Part shown: piece by piece, positions 1 to 7,652 of the stretch
How positions within the stretch are numbered: position 1 is the first letter of the stretch
How the letters are laid out: the number at the start of each line of letters is the position of its first letter
NCBI RefSeq assembly: GCF_010692555.1
Contig: NZ_JAAHHG010000068.1
Span: 1-32,226, forward strand
Reading direction: 5' to 3'
DNA: 32,226 nucleotides
Source of the DNA: Okeania sp. SIO3B5
GTDB lineage: Bacteria; Cyanobacteriota; Cyanobacteriia; Cyanobacteriales; Microcoleaceae
Notes under the pieces: generated by a model
Told to the model about the DNA's origin: nothing
Databases searched by the model: none
What the model saw: only the letters and a program-made list of their open reading frames with translations
Made by a program: the position numbers and the translations under genes

Positions 1-56
1 GCAGGATGGCGGAAATAACTGACCAGTTAAAAAAGGTTCAAAAGCTTGTACAATAA
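1..56 (+). CDS. 3' end of an unidentified gene (partial)
   Basis: One frame is open from the window edge and closes with TAA at 54-56, reading ...RMAEITDQLKKVQKLVQ. The helical, charged ending looks like a protein C-terminus, but only 17 codons are visible. The ATG at 6-8 could also start a meaningless 16-codon ORF. No family can be assigned. Confidence 0.3.
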   Translation, partial: RMAEITDQLKKVQKLVQ

Positions 57-296
57 CCTTTCTTCCCTTCAGCATAGCTGCTATCCTAGATAACTAAAGC
101 CTCCTGCCTTCTGCCTTTTTGCACTAGGTAATCAGCTTATAATCTCCCATTTAACGGGAGAGAACTTCACAGTGCATATTAAATCAGTAGTCAGAAATAT
201 TGCTAGAATAACTGAAAATGTAGCTTTTGAATAAAATCTGGCAGAGGTTGATTCTACTAAAAGCTAGAATTAAAAATATAGAATTAAAAATCTAAT
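57..296. other. Intergenic stretch, no gene seen
   Basis: AT-rich DNA with a short tandem motif of the CTGCCTT type near 105-120 and no credible ORF. It leads into the composite repeat that begins near 297. I see no convincing promoter or terminator. Confidence 0.4.
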
Positions 297-494
297 GACC
301 AAAAAATAAAGTCTCAAGTCTTCCCTTTCAAAGGGATGAAAAAACAGTCGAGAGATGGCCAGGAAACCTACGCCATATCCAATCGACTAAGAGAAAATAA
401 ACTTCAATATTTCAAGCCTCTGACTTTCCTGCGGAATGCTGCACAAACAGGCAAAGATACCGATAACTGATAACTGATAACTGATAACTGAAAT
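297..494 (+). repeat. Composite dispersed repeat, copy 1, ending in ACTGATA heptamers
   Basis: It starts with GACCAAAAAATAAAGTCTCA, followed by a CCCTTTCAAAGGG hairpin, the motif CCATATCCAATCGACTAAGA, then TATTTCAAGCCTCTGAC. Next come a copy of the dispersed GTTTGCGCAGCATTCCGTAGGAAA-type repeat (424-447, minus orientation) and about four ACTGATA heptamers. The same order recurs at 31117-31274 and, inverted, at 7318-7460. The last heptamer abuts the ATG of the HetZ-related gene at 493, so the repeat forms its immediate upstream region and leaves no clear ribosome binding site. Confidence 0.7.
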
Positions 495-1623
495 GACTTT
501 GGCCCAAACACTGGAACAAGAGTGGAAAACCAAACTTCAGGAAGACTACCCAAACCATAGCTCAGATGTCCACAACAGTATTATTTGCTGGCTATTGGGG
601 AATAATCCTAGTCGCTTAGACGAGCTGACTCCTACTCAAAAGCAAATGGCATCTAAAGGGAGAGAGTTTCTTTATCGAATTCTAAAACAAAGATATTTAG
701 ACATTCCGCCAGAGCGAGCTTATCGAAACTTGATGCAACGCTTGAGTGGCCTAGTAATGCTGCGACAAAAAATACGAGCATGGGTAAATACCAGTCGCGA
801 TCGCCAACGAAGTGTAATTGATGTCCTACAGGAAGTGATCCAAGAAATGCTCAATAGCGATCGCTACCTACAGCAACAAATGACCAAAATCAGTGAATGT
901 ACAAAAAATCCCAATCTCCGCAACTCTCTATTATTAGCCAGTGTAGAAGAATATTGTATTAGACCGATTCGTAATCAGCCTTTACTGGTATATAGATTTG
1001 TTAATTATCTACGTCGAACTCAAAGAGGTGGCCTAACTCAAGTACCTGTAAAAGAATGGGTTAAATTAATCTCGGAAGATATTAGTCCTGGTGATACGGA
1101 AGACCGAGTAAGTTTGTTAGATGCTGTAGTAACTTCAGGGTATCAAGATACTGAAGAAATAGAGCAACAACATTTGCTCCGCTCTAAAGTCCAGGAGGAG
1201 TTTGAGAAATATTTAGTAGAAAAAGTTGATTCCAAGGCAGCAGAATGGTTGAAGCTTTATCTTCGAGGCAATACTCAAGAGGAAATTGCTCAAGCTTTAG
1301 ATATGCCTATCAAACAAGTGTATAGGTTACGAGAAAAAGTCAGTTATCATGCAATTCGTGTTTTTGCAGTTAAACAACAACCAGAATTAGTAGCTAGTTG
1401 GTTAGAAATTTCTCTGAATGAACATGGCTTAGGTTTAACTTCTAATCAATGGCAAAAATATTGGCAAAATCTCAATCCTCAACAACGTCATTTAATTGAA
1501 GGGTTAAAATCAGGTGCAAGTGTAGAGGAAATTGCTAAACAGTTAAACTTGAAAAGTAACCAAGTTATTAGCGAATGGACTAAATTATACCTATCTGCTC
1601 AATCCTTACGAAATAGTTCCTAG
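493..1623 (+). CDS. HetZ-related protein
   Basis: A 376-residue soluble protein. Its C-terminal half (about residues 230-372) has the same architecture as the C-terminus of the true HetZ at 23606-24775. Both have a helical segment with a helix-turn-helix-like repeat (TQEEIAQALDMPIKQVYRLR here), then 'SLNEHGLGLTSNQWQ' versus 'DLEHSLGLTPTEWA', then a second repeat (VEEIAKQLNLKSNQV) and a W-x-K-L-like end. These repeats resemble sigma-factor region 4 and suggest DNA binding. The N-terminal half differs from HetZ, so this is a paralogue, probably the family annotated as HetZ-related protein 2. HetZ regulates cell differentiation and patterning in heterocyst formers; the role of this paralogue is unknown. 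The first in-frame ATG is used, although it sits directly against a heptamer array. Confidence 0.8.
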   Translation: MTLAQTLEQEWKTKLQEDYPNHSSDVHNSIICWLLGNNPSRLDELTPTQKQMASKGREFLYRILKQRYLDIPPERAYRNLMQRLSGLVMLRQKIRAWVNTSRDRQRSVIDVLQEVIQEMLNSDRYLQQQMTKISECTKNPNLRNSLLLASVEEYCIRPIRNQPLLVYRFVNYLRRTQRGGLTQVPVKEWVKLISEDISPGDTEDRVSLLDAVVTSGYQDTEEIEQQHLLRSKVQEEFEKYLVEKVDSKAAEWLKLYLRGNTQEEIAQALDMPIKQVYRLREKVSYHAIRVFAVKQQPELVASWLEISLNEHGLGLTSNQWQKYWQNLNPQQRHLIEGLKSGASVEEIAKQLNLKSNQVISEWTKLYLSAQSLRNSS

Positions 1624-1743
1624 CTTCCATCAAGAGTGACATACTCCCACACTAAGCTTGCGCTATAGTGTAACCTCTCTCGTTTCGTAGCCCTACCATT
1701 GCATCGGACTCCACGAGCTTTAAGGACGGAATGCCCTGGCACC
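1624..1743 (-). ncRNA. IS200/IS605-type right end / TnpB guide-RNA-like region (minus strand)
   Basis: Directly downstream of the broken tnpB on the minus strand. Read on that strand, it has a short G-rich stem and ends in GTGGGAGTATGTCAC near 1635-1650, resembling the right ends of IS605-group elements. In this group, tnpB 3' ends plus the right end encode the omega RNA that guides TnpB. No transcript is shown here, and the associated protein is broken, so this is probably a fossil. Confidence 0.5.
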
Positions 1744-2040
1744 CTATTTTTTTATATTGATTGCCGCGTTTCCTAGGTGATGCTTCCCTACGGGATGCTG
1801 CGCAAACGCAAACACATCGCGGTCAATCACAACACCGCAATGTGGCCAACAATGAGTTCGTATATTTAATTCTTTATCGACTTTTTCCCCACAGTTTGAG
1901 CAATCTTGGCTAGTATTTTTGGGATTCACTCCTATAATTTTCACCTCCAGCATTTCCGGCTTTGACAGTCAAAATAGAGAGGAATTGACCCCATCCAGCA
2001 TCGTTAATTGATTTACTCAAACTGGTCTTTGCTAGCCCTA
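1744..2040 (-). pseudogene. TnpB (OrfB, IS200/IS605-like) C-terminal remnant
   Basis: The minus strand encodes the C-terminal part of an OrfB/TnpB RNA-guided nuclease. The upstream piece reads LAKTSLSKSINDAGWGQFLS, the conserved segment before the zinc ribbon. A frameshift near 1955 then separates it from IIGVNPKNTSQDCSNCGEKV...HCWPHCGVVIDRD and NAAINIKK. The four ribbon cysteines and the DRD motif of the RuvC-like domain are visible. Between DRDV and NAAIN lie 14 extra codons (FAFAQHPVGKHHLG), which are an in-frame copy of the dispersed small repeat (about 1765-1806). Everything N-terminal is missing, so it cannot be an active nuclease. Confidence 0.8.
1765..1806 (-). repeat. Small dispersed repeat inserted in frame in tnpB
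   Basis: 42 bp with core TTTGCGCAGCATCCCGTAGG on the minus strand, splitting the conserved DRD(V)-NAAIN motif of TnpB. Its length is a multiple of three, so the frame survives. The same repeat occurs at least nine more times in the window, near 424, 3299, 7356, 8396, 8437, 8693, 10448, 17247 and 18963. Confidence 0.75.
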
Positions 2041-2770
2041 TATATATTTTTTGGGGACAAGTCAAAGTGCCCCTACACAGTCGGCTAAGGCCAATGCCTA
2101 GCGTTCTGCTTACTTTTTATTATTGACTACTCCCCGCAGCTGTTGCCGAGGGGATTCTAAGTTGATACTACGCAACACCGATAAATCCTTGTTGCTTCGT
2201 TTTTTCGAGCGCTGACCAAAGATACACTCTTTGGGGACAAGTCAAAGTGCCCCTACACAGTCGGCATAGCGTCTAAACCATGCTTTGCTGCTTACTTTTG
2301 TCTAAACGTTTGTATATCCAGATAATAGCACAGGACAACTAAAGTTGTCTAATCTAAACGACTCCCTTGTTTTCATCCCCCGGTTAAAACACCTATGCTT
2401 TATAAACATCTTTCTTCACATAAAACTTGACAAAAATATCATTTGATGTAATAGAGTCTGAAAGCTCCTAGTGTCGTTGCGATCGCAACGACAAAAAACA
2501 ACTTTTAGGAGTACACAAATTAGTCAATTTGTCAAATCAGTAAAACCAACAAAATGCTCGTAAGCTTTTGATAATAGGCATTATCCACTTTTGTAAAGAT
2601 TTTTGCTTATAAAGCATAGGTTAAAACACGGGGGCTTTCAACGTCGCTTTTCGGTTAAAATAGCACAGGAAAACTAAAGTTGTCTAGTCTAAACGACTCC
2701 CTTGTTTTCATCCACCGGTTCAAACACGGGGGCCTTTAAAGTCGCTTTTCGGTAATTTATAGGATAATAT
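2041..2770. repeat. Repeat field with two pairs of direct repeats, no gene
   Basis: No credible ORF. A motif starting TTTTGGGGACAAGTCAAAG appears near 2050 and again near 2229, each time followed by CCCCTACACAGTCGGC and ending in TGCTTACTTTT. A second pair, with core AACTAAAGTTGTCTA and ACGACTCCCTTGTTTTCATC, lies near 2327-2390 and 2660-2720, and is followed by ACACGGGGGC and GTCGCTTTTCGGT. The layout suggests partial tandem duplications of decayed insertion-sequence DNA. Confidence 0.55.
2466..2512. repeat. 20-bp perfect palindrome containing HIP1, nested in an outer inverted repeat
   Basis: GTCGTTGCGATCGCAACGAC at 2473-2492 is a perfect palindrome centred on the HIP1 octamer GCGATCGC. It is framed by CTCCTA near 2466 and TAGGAG near 2506, so a larger hairpin is possible. 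It could be a terminator-like structure, but no gene clearly ends just upstream on either strand. Confidence 0.6.
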
Positions 2771-2822
2771 AGTCTTAATAAGTAGTGTATCGAGTATTTG
2801 AGTATTTAGATACTTGAATTAT

Positions 2823-3112
2823 TTGACATCCTCCCCGGCTGTTAGGCGCGGGGATTCCTACTGAGCCGTAGCTCTTCGGCGGGTTGACGCTTTGCTTCGC
2901 ATAGCTGCCGCTAACACAGGGTGCTGCTTCCTTGGCGGTAGTCTGATGCTTCCCTCCACGTCCGCGCACGAGTTTCCGCAATTCGCAGCTCCTCCGGAGG
3001 AGGCGTGCCCCCCGGCAACTAATAACAGTTTAGCATATATCCAATTCACTTGCATGCTCAAATAAAAAGTCGCCCTACAAGGGCGAGGCTTTAAACCCAA
3101 TTTTTCGGTAAT
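2823..3112 (-). ncRNA. Solitary IS200/IS605-type right end with guide-RNA-like fold, no tnpB
   Basis: Read on the minus strand it runs from ATTGGGTTTAAAGCCTCGCC, through GTTGCCGGGGGGCAC, to GGAATCCCCGCGCC, a GGCCGGGG-type hairpin and GATGTCAA. It matches the plus-strand copy at 16577-16842 almost base for base, except for about 25 extra bp here (near 2980-3005) that contain the palindrome CTCCTCCGGAGGAG. The terminal hairpin plus GATGTCAA resembles the 3' ends of TnpB-associated elements. No TnpB frame is adjacent. Confidence 0.6.
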
Positions 3113-3207
3113 TGGCGTATTTAGTGTAATTTTTTTAGAAATATTTTGCAGATGGTAAAAGTACACCAAATATATATATGGTAACTGCTTGATTATTACC
3201 ATTTTTT

Positions 3208-3390
3208 TACCGAAGAATTAAGGTTTAAAGCCTCTGCTTTAAAGGAGAAACAAGCGGTCGTTTTGCTGGCGCATAACTACGTTAACGCTACGCGACATAT
3301 TTGCGAAGCATGACCTAGGAAAAAGCGTAGCTTCCCGAAGGGTGGGATGGATGGGTTTCCTAACCATATCCAATCGACCAAGAGAAGAAA
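3208..3390 (+). repeat. Second type of composite dispersed repeat
   Basis: It contains ACCGAAGAATTAAGGTTTAA, a CTTTAAAGGAG hairpin, AAGCGGTCGTTTTGCT, a copy of the dispersed small repeat (3299-3321), GCTTCCCGAAGGGTGGGATG and CCATATCCAATCGACCAAGA. The same order is seen at 21155-21310, with a shorter relative at 8548-8640. No coding capacity. Confidence 0.6.
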
Positions 3391-3561
3391 AAAATTTTCA
3401 TGATTAGTCAATCCTCTTCTTTTCAAGGAGAGGTAATTATTAATTATTAATTATTAATTGTTGAATCAGCTTCAATAGCTCTAGTGAAGACGGTTGTTGC
3501 CTATTTTAATCCCGATTGTTAAATAGATGATTTCTATTAGTTTCAAACTAACAATTCAATA
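3391..3561. other. Short AT-rich upstream region with ATTATTA heptamers
   Basis: TAATTATTAATTATTAATTA-type heptamers lie at about 3435-3460. The rest is plain upstream sequence of the next gene, and no defined promoter can be read with confidence. Confidence 0.4.
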
Positions 3562-4674
3562 ATGCCAGCATACAACAAAAATAATGGGGAAAAGCAAATG
3601 GATCATCCCCAGATATTTGCTCTAATTGATAATATATTACCATTTGAAGCCTGTCTACACTATCAAATTTTACCTTTATCTATAGAAGGTAGTCGAGTTA
3701 GACTTGGTGTCGTTGACATCCAAGATTCTTCTGCTATAAATTATGCTCGCCGATTATTATCTTATTTAAATTGTTCGCTGGCAATGGAAGAAATTTCCTC
3801 TGAAACTCAGAGGTCAATATTATCATCTTATTTAAACTATATTGGCCGTCAAAAATCTGTCACTTCTAGTTCCTCTCAACCTAAATTACCCCATAATAAT
3901 CATCAACAAATTGATAATCATCAATCTCCTAAAAAAGGAAAAAATCAGCAATTTTCAGAGCAAAAAAAGACCGCAAATCAAGAATATTTAATTAAAAAAT
4001 CTCAAGACTCACAACAACAAACACTTCAAACTAAAATTCAACATCCACAAAATTATTTATGTGATGTTTTAGAATTATTTCTACCTAACTCTAAACAATC
4101 TATCTCTCCAGAAGCGATGGCTAATTTAGAGCCTCAACAGTTATTAAGAGAACTAATGATAAGAGTTTTAGACTCAGGAATTGGTAGACTTTATTTTGAG
4201 CAACAAAAATCACAAGGAAAAATTCTTTGGAGTCAAGATGGAGTTCTGCAATCTGTACTTGAAAACCTAGAACGAGACAAAATTGAAGGTGTTATTAACG
4301 AACTTAAAATCCTGACAAAAATGAGTTCAATTCCCATTAAAAAATCTCGGCAAGTAGAAATTGAAAGAATTTATCAAAATAATCATTTACTATTACGTTT
4401 GAGAGTGATGCCAGGACTTTATGGGGAAGAAGCAACACTACAGGTATTAAGAGGAGCTGCCTTAAAATTTTATCAACAGCAAAAGCTATCTTTATTGAGT
4501 CAAGATACCTTGAAATTAGGTAAACAATTACAGATTAAAATCAATCAAATTTATTGTAGTCAACATCTAGCTCCATTTCAACTAGATAGCTTGTTAACTT
4601 TGCAGAAGTTATTGGATAATGTTGAGCATCAGATTGAATGTATTATTTCTCAACAAAATCATCAAAATTTATAA
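3562..4674 (+). CDS. GspE/PilB N-terminal-domain-like protein without ATPase core
   Basis: 370 residues. Residues about 15-95 look like the MshEN/GspE N-terminal domain (IDNILPFEACLHYQILPL, then GSRVRLGVVDIQDSSAINYA). A Gln/Asn/Ser-rich linker (about 100-170) follows. The C-terminal part (about 195-310) resembles the N2 domain of type II secretion/type IV pilus ATPases, including LLLRLRVMPGLYGEEATLQV, which parallels the 'LRVSTLPTVYGEKVVLRLL' segment. The chain ends before any Walker A motif, so it should not hydrolyse ATP. A regulatory or adaptor role linked to pili or secretion is inference. An alternative start is ATG 3598 (MDHPQIF), preceded by GGGGA at good spacing, and it may be the true one. 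Confidence 0.65.
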   Translation: MPAYNKNNGEKQMDHPQIFALIDNILPFEACLHYQILPLSIEGSRVRLGVVDIQDSSAINYARRLLSYLNCSLAMEEISSETQRSILSSYLNYIGRQKSVTSSSSQPKLPHNNHQQIDNHQSPKKGKNQQFSEQKKTANQEYLIKKSQDSQQQTLQTKIQHPQNYLCDVLELFLPNSKQSISPEAMANLEPQQLLRELMIRVLDSGIGRLYFEQQKSQGKILWSQDGVLQSVLENLERDKIEGVINELKILTKMSSIPIKKSRQVEIERIYQNNHLLLRLRVMPGLYGEEATLQVLRGAALKFYQQQKLSLLSQDTLKLGKQLQIKINQIYCSQHLAPFQLDSLLTLQKLLDNVEHQIECIISQQNHQNL

Positions 4675-5071
4675 ATATGACAGGGAGTAGGGAGTAGGGA
4701 GTAGGGAGTAGGGAGTAGGGGGAAATTTGTTGTAACCATTCAGCGGTCAGCTATCAGCTTCATTACCTTTAAAAAGCGTTTCAGTACAGAAAATGCGGAT
4801 AGCTAGTTAACCAACTTTTGAGAAAAGCTCTACTACTATACTAGGGCTTGCGCTTATAAAGCTAAAAGTCAGGATAGCTTACGGTAATGGAGCTTTTTAT
4901 ATTCAGTTTATCTCCTAGTTATTGGCTCTTATTTGCCTCAAAATACTGAAATTTTCTGCTGAAATTCAAGAAAATTTCTTCACATAAAATGGCTGAAACC
5001 ATTGCCTGTTCAACCCATCTCCGCTTCCCCGCGTCTCCGCGTCTCCGTGTCCTAACCCCCAGTAACCCATC
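4675..5071. other. Intergenic region with two short tandem-repeat arrays
   Basis: GGGAGTA heptamers run at about 4683-4720 directly after the upstream gene, and a CGCGTCTC-type octamer repeat lies at about 5025-5052, close to the end of aroF. Between them is AT-rich sequence with no credible ORF. The two flanking genes converge here. Confidence 0.5.
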
Positions 5072-6133
5072 CTATACTAAAACAGGCTCCTCTAGTGGCC
5101 ACCGATTCATTGTTTTGCCAATTACTGCCATTTCCTGCATTAACCGATCAAATTTTTCAGGTGTCAGAGATTGAGGGCCATCAGATAGAGCTTTTGCTGG
5201 ATTTGGATGGACTTCAATCATCAGAGAATCTGTCCCTGCTGCAATAGCAGCCATTGCCATTGCCGGTACATATTCAGCTCTACCAGTACCATGACTGGGG
5301 TCAATCATAATTGGTAAATGAGTCAGCGATCGCAACACTGGTATTGCTGAGAGGTCCAAAGTATTACGAGCATACTGACGGTCAAATGTACGAATACCCC
5401 GCTCACAGAGAATTACATTTGGATTTCCAGCAGCTAAAATATACTCTGCAGCCATTAACCAGTCTTCGATAGTTGCAGCCATTCCCCGCTTCAAAAGTAC
5501 AGGTTTGTCTTGGGCACCTACCTTTTTTAACAGAGAGAAGTTTTGCATATTACGGGCACCCACTTGTAGCACATCAGCAACTTCAATCAATTTTGGTAAA
5601 TCAGCAGCATCCATTACTTCTGTGATGATACCCAAACCAGTTTTTTCTTTAGCTGCAGCTAGTAGATCTAAAGCACTTTCACCATGTCCCTGAAAAGAGT
5701 AAGGAGAGGTACGAGGTTTATAAGCTCCTCCACGCAAAAACCTAGCACCCGCAGCTTTAACCCGCTGGGCTGTTTCTACAATCATCTCCTCATTTTCCAC
5801 GGAGCAAGGGCCTGCAACCACAACTAAGGGGTGATGAAGGCCGAAAGTTACAGGCCCATCAGGAGTAGATACTACTACATCACTTGCTTCTCCATGGCGA
5901 TATTCTAAACTGGCTCGCTTATAAGGACGTTCAACCCGCATTACCTGTTCGATCCAAGGACTCAGTTCTTGCAGTTGTAATGGATCTAGGTCTGCAGTAT
6001 CTCCTACTAAACCTATGACAACTTTATAGCGCCCAACAATTTTTTCTGGTGTTAGACCCCAATTAGTTTTAAGGTCATTACAAAGACGGTCTATTTCGGC
6101 TTCTGGAGAACCAACTTTTGTTACTATAATCAT
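5072..6133 (-). CDS. aroF: 3-deoxy-7-phosphoheptulonate (DAHP) synthase
   Basis: Catalyses condensation of phosphoenolpyruvate and erythrose 4-phosphate to DAHP, the first step of the shikimate pathway for aromatic amino acids and quinone precursors. The 353-residue protein has a short N-terminal ferredoxin-like regulatory domain (about 1-70), as in Thermotoga-type enzymes, followed by the TIM-barrel. Signatures: GPCSVE (108-113), KPRTSPYSFQG (139-149), QVGARNMQN (190-198), LLKRG (213-217), DPSHGTGR (278-285), EVHPNP (307-312) and SDGPQS (317-322). The likely metal ligands Cys110, His281, Glu307 and Asp318 are all present. The start ATG gives MIIVTKVGS, the usual start for this family. It stands alone on the minus strand. 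Confidence 0.96.
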   Translation of the reverse strand: MIIVTKVGSPEAEIDRLCNDLKTNWGLTPEKIVGRYKVVIGLVGDTADLDPLQLQELSPWIEQVMRVERPYKRASLEYRHGEASDVVVSTPDGPVTFGLHHPLVVVAGPCSVENEEMIVETAQRVKAAGARFLRGGAYKPRTSPYSFQGHGESALDLLAAAKEKTGLGIITEVMDAADLPKLIEVADVLQVGARNMQNFSLLKKVGAQDKPVLLKRGMAATIEDWLMAAEYILAAGNPNVILCERGIRTFDRQYARNTLDLSAIPVLRSLTHLPIMIDPSHGTGRAEYVPAMAMAAIAAGTDSLMIEVHPNPAKALSDGPQSLTPEKFDRLMQEMAVIGKTMNRWPLEEPVLV

Positions 6134-6364
6134 TTTTTCTTTTGCAGCTAAATTTAGATGTGAGTCAAGGGACAGTTATTTCGACAATAACTTGGAATAG
6201 TCAAGTTTTGCTTATTTCTTAATAAATATGATATAATTGCAATTTTTATCTGTGGATGCGATCTTTTCACATCTCAATATCTATAAATAAATTGTTTAGG
6301 AATATTAAGACAGTGCTAGAGACGAGGTTCTCTCATCTCTATAACTATTAATCATAGAAGGAAA
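6134..6364. other. Spacer between aroF and PAM68 gene
   Basis: It should hold the aroF promoter, read on the minus strand. A TTGACT lies near 6195, but I cannot pair it with a clear -10 box. An imperfect inverted repeat, AGAGACGAG/CTCATCTCT at about 6319-6341, follows the end of the PAM68 gene and may be its transcription end, though no T-run follows. Confidence 0.35.
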
Positions 6365-6862
6365 TTAGCTTTTTGATTTAGCTTCTTTCCTGGCTTCTTT
6401 AACCCGTTGAAAGTTAGTTTTTAGTTCTTGCCAACCCAATAAACCACCTTTTCTATCTTCATCCCAAGAAGCAGAAAAAAGACCATAACTCAAACCAATA
6501 ACACTTAAACCAAAAAAGCCCATACTAACTAGCAAAACTGCTTGGTTTGGTAGTATTAAAATATCGTTGGTAATGATAAAGTAGCTAATAACAAAGGTTA
6601 ATAATGCCAATATTAGAGGTGTACCAGAGAATAACACCATACGACTTATCATTCGCCGACTAACTACTTCTGGGATAGAACTATCTTCTTTAAGTTGTTG
6701 GCGTTTTTGATTACTAATGTTTTTCGGCTGACTTTTTACATTAGAAGATTGTTGATCCTCTACTGTTTTTGTGTTGGGTGAGGGAGATGATTTCTTACCT
6801 TGCTTTTTACGGTTTTTAGCAGGCTCAAAAGGTAAAGGTTGACGTGATGATTCTGAGGGCAT
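6365..6862 (-). CDS. PAM68 family protein (photosystem II assembly, DUF3464)
   Basis: A 165-residue integral membrane protein. The N-terminal 65 residues are a basic, Lys/Ser/Gln-rich extension. Two membrane segments follow (about 74-95 and 106-128), then the family's conserved LFSASWDEDRKGGLLGWQE and a basic C-terminal helix. PAM68 proteins help early photosystem II assembly in thylakoid membranes and may also act near membrane-bound ribosomes. The gene starts 10 bp after rpsO, and rpsO-PAM68 linkage is common in cyanobacteria, so the two are probably cotranscribed. Confidence 0.9.
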   Translation of the reverse strand: MPSESSRQPLPFEPAKNRKKQGKKSSPSPNTKTVEDQQSSNVKSQPKNISNQKRQQLKEDSSIPEVVSRRMISRMVLFSGTPLILALLTFVISYFIITNDILILPNQAVLLVSMGFFGLSVIGLSYGLFSASWDEDRKGGLLGWQELKTNFQRVKEARKEAKSKS

Positions 6863-6872
6863 AATTCAGCTT

Positions 6873-7142
6873 CTAACCTCTAATACCAAGGCGAGTAATT
6901 AATGTTTTATAACGTTCTTGACTTTGTTTTTGAATATATGATAGTAAGCGCTTACGTTTACCAATCATTTTTAATAGACCTCTTTGGGATGAATAATCTT
7001 GCTTATTATTTTTTAAATGAGCACTTAATTTGCTAATTTTTTCGGTCAGCATCGCTACTTGGACATCTGCTGAACCTGTATCCGTTTCATGGGTTTGGTA
7101 CTCACCAATAATTTCTTGTTTACGTTGTTGCTTGAGAGCCAT
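6873..7142 (-). CDS. rpsO: 30S ribosomal protein S15
   Basis: 89 residues, the normal length for bacterial S15. The typical features are present: [15 protein letters not shown] (about 22-36), [18 protein letters not shown] (about 39-56), then the [10 protein letters not shown] basic motif and the C-terminal [13 protein letters not shown]15 binds 16S rRNA in the platform early in 30S assembly. It is the upstream member of the rpsO-PAM68 pair, and its own promoter should lie within 7143-7300. S15 often represses its own translation in bacteria, but I cannot identify such an element here. Confidence 0.97.
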   Translation of the reverse strand: MALKQQRKQEIIGEYQTHETDTGSADVQVAMLTEKISKLSAHLKNNKQDYSSQRGLLKMIGKRKRLLSYIQKQSQERYKTLITRLGIRG

Positions 7143-7317
7143 ATATTTAACTTCTACTAATCTTTCTCAAAATTACTACAATCATTAACTATATCATCAA
7201 ATAATTATTCTGGACAATATGAAGAAGATAAGATTTTAATTAGCAGTTAGTCTAAATCTCTTGCTATTGGGCTACGCAAATAAGACGCGGAAATTTATAA
7301 ATGTTCAAAGTTGGTCA

Positions 7318-7460
7318 TTTCAGTTATCAGTTATCAGTTATTAGTACCTCTGCCTGTTTGCGCAGCATGACCTAGGAAAGTCAGAGGCTTGAAATATTGA
7401 ACTTTATTCTTTTTCATCCCCTTGAAAGGGGAGGCTATTGACCTTATTTTTTGGTCAGGT
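7318..7460 (-). repeat. Composite dispersed repeat, inverted copy
   Basis: Inverted copy of the element at 297-494 and 31117-31274. It runs from TTATCAG heptamers (7321-7340), through the small repeat (7356-7380) and GAGGCTTGAAATATT, to CCCCTTGAAAGGGGAGGC and TTATTTTTTGGTC. It lies between ruvA and rpsO. Confidence 0.65.
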
Positions 7461-7652
7461 CAGCAATTTATCAAAATAATATGGGTTGCGCAACCCCGTC
7501 TTTTAAGGCGAAATATTTTTGGAGAGTTGCTCACGCATCCCCGTTACAAAAATAACTTCTGACTTCTAACTTCTGACTTCGTTAATCCTCCTGTTGCCTG
7601 TTGCCTGTTGCCTGTTGCCTGTTGCCTGCGCACAGCGCTATATGTAACTTTT
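7461..7652 (-). repeat. Dispersed repeat with hairpin, plus TGTTGCC heptamers
   Basis: On the minus strand, 7461-7582 matches 14965-15085: TAACGAAGTCAGAAGT, TTATTTTTGTAACGGG, then TCGCCTTAAAAG(A/G)CGGGGTT and ATATTATTTTGATAAA. TGTTGCC heptamers run at about 7588-7627, just downstream of ruvA. Together with the copy at 7318-7460, these repeats fill the 510-bp gap between ruvA and rpsO. Confidence 0.6.

Noticed and set aside
2775-3202. Two overlapping minus-strand ORFs of 68 and 114 residues
   Set aside because: They run through the RNA-like solitary end; composition is low-complexity and the matching copy at 16577-16842 does not keep the frames.
4989-5174. 61-residue plus-strand ORF
   Set aside because: It overlaps the end of aroF on the other strand and a tandem repeat.
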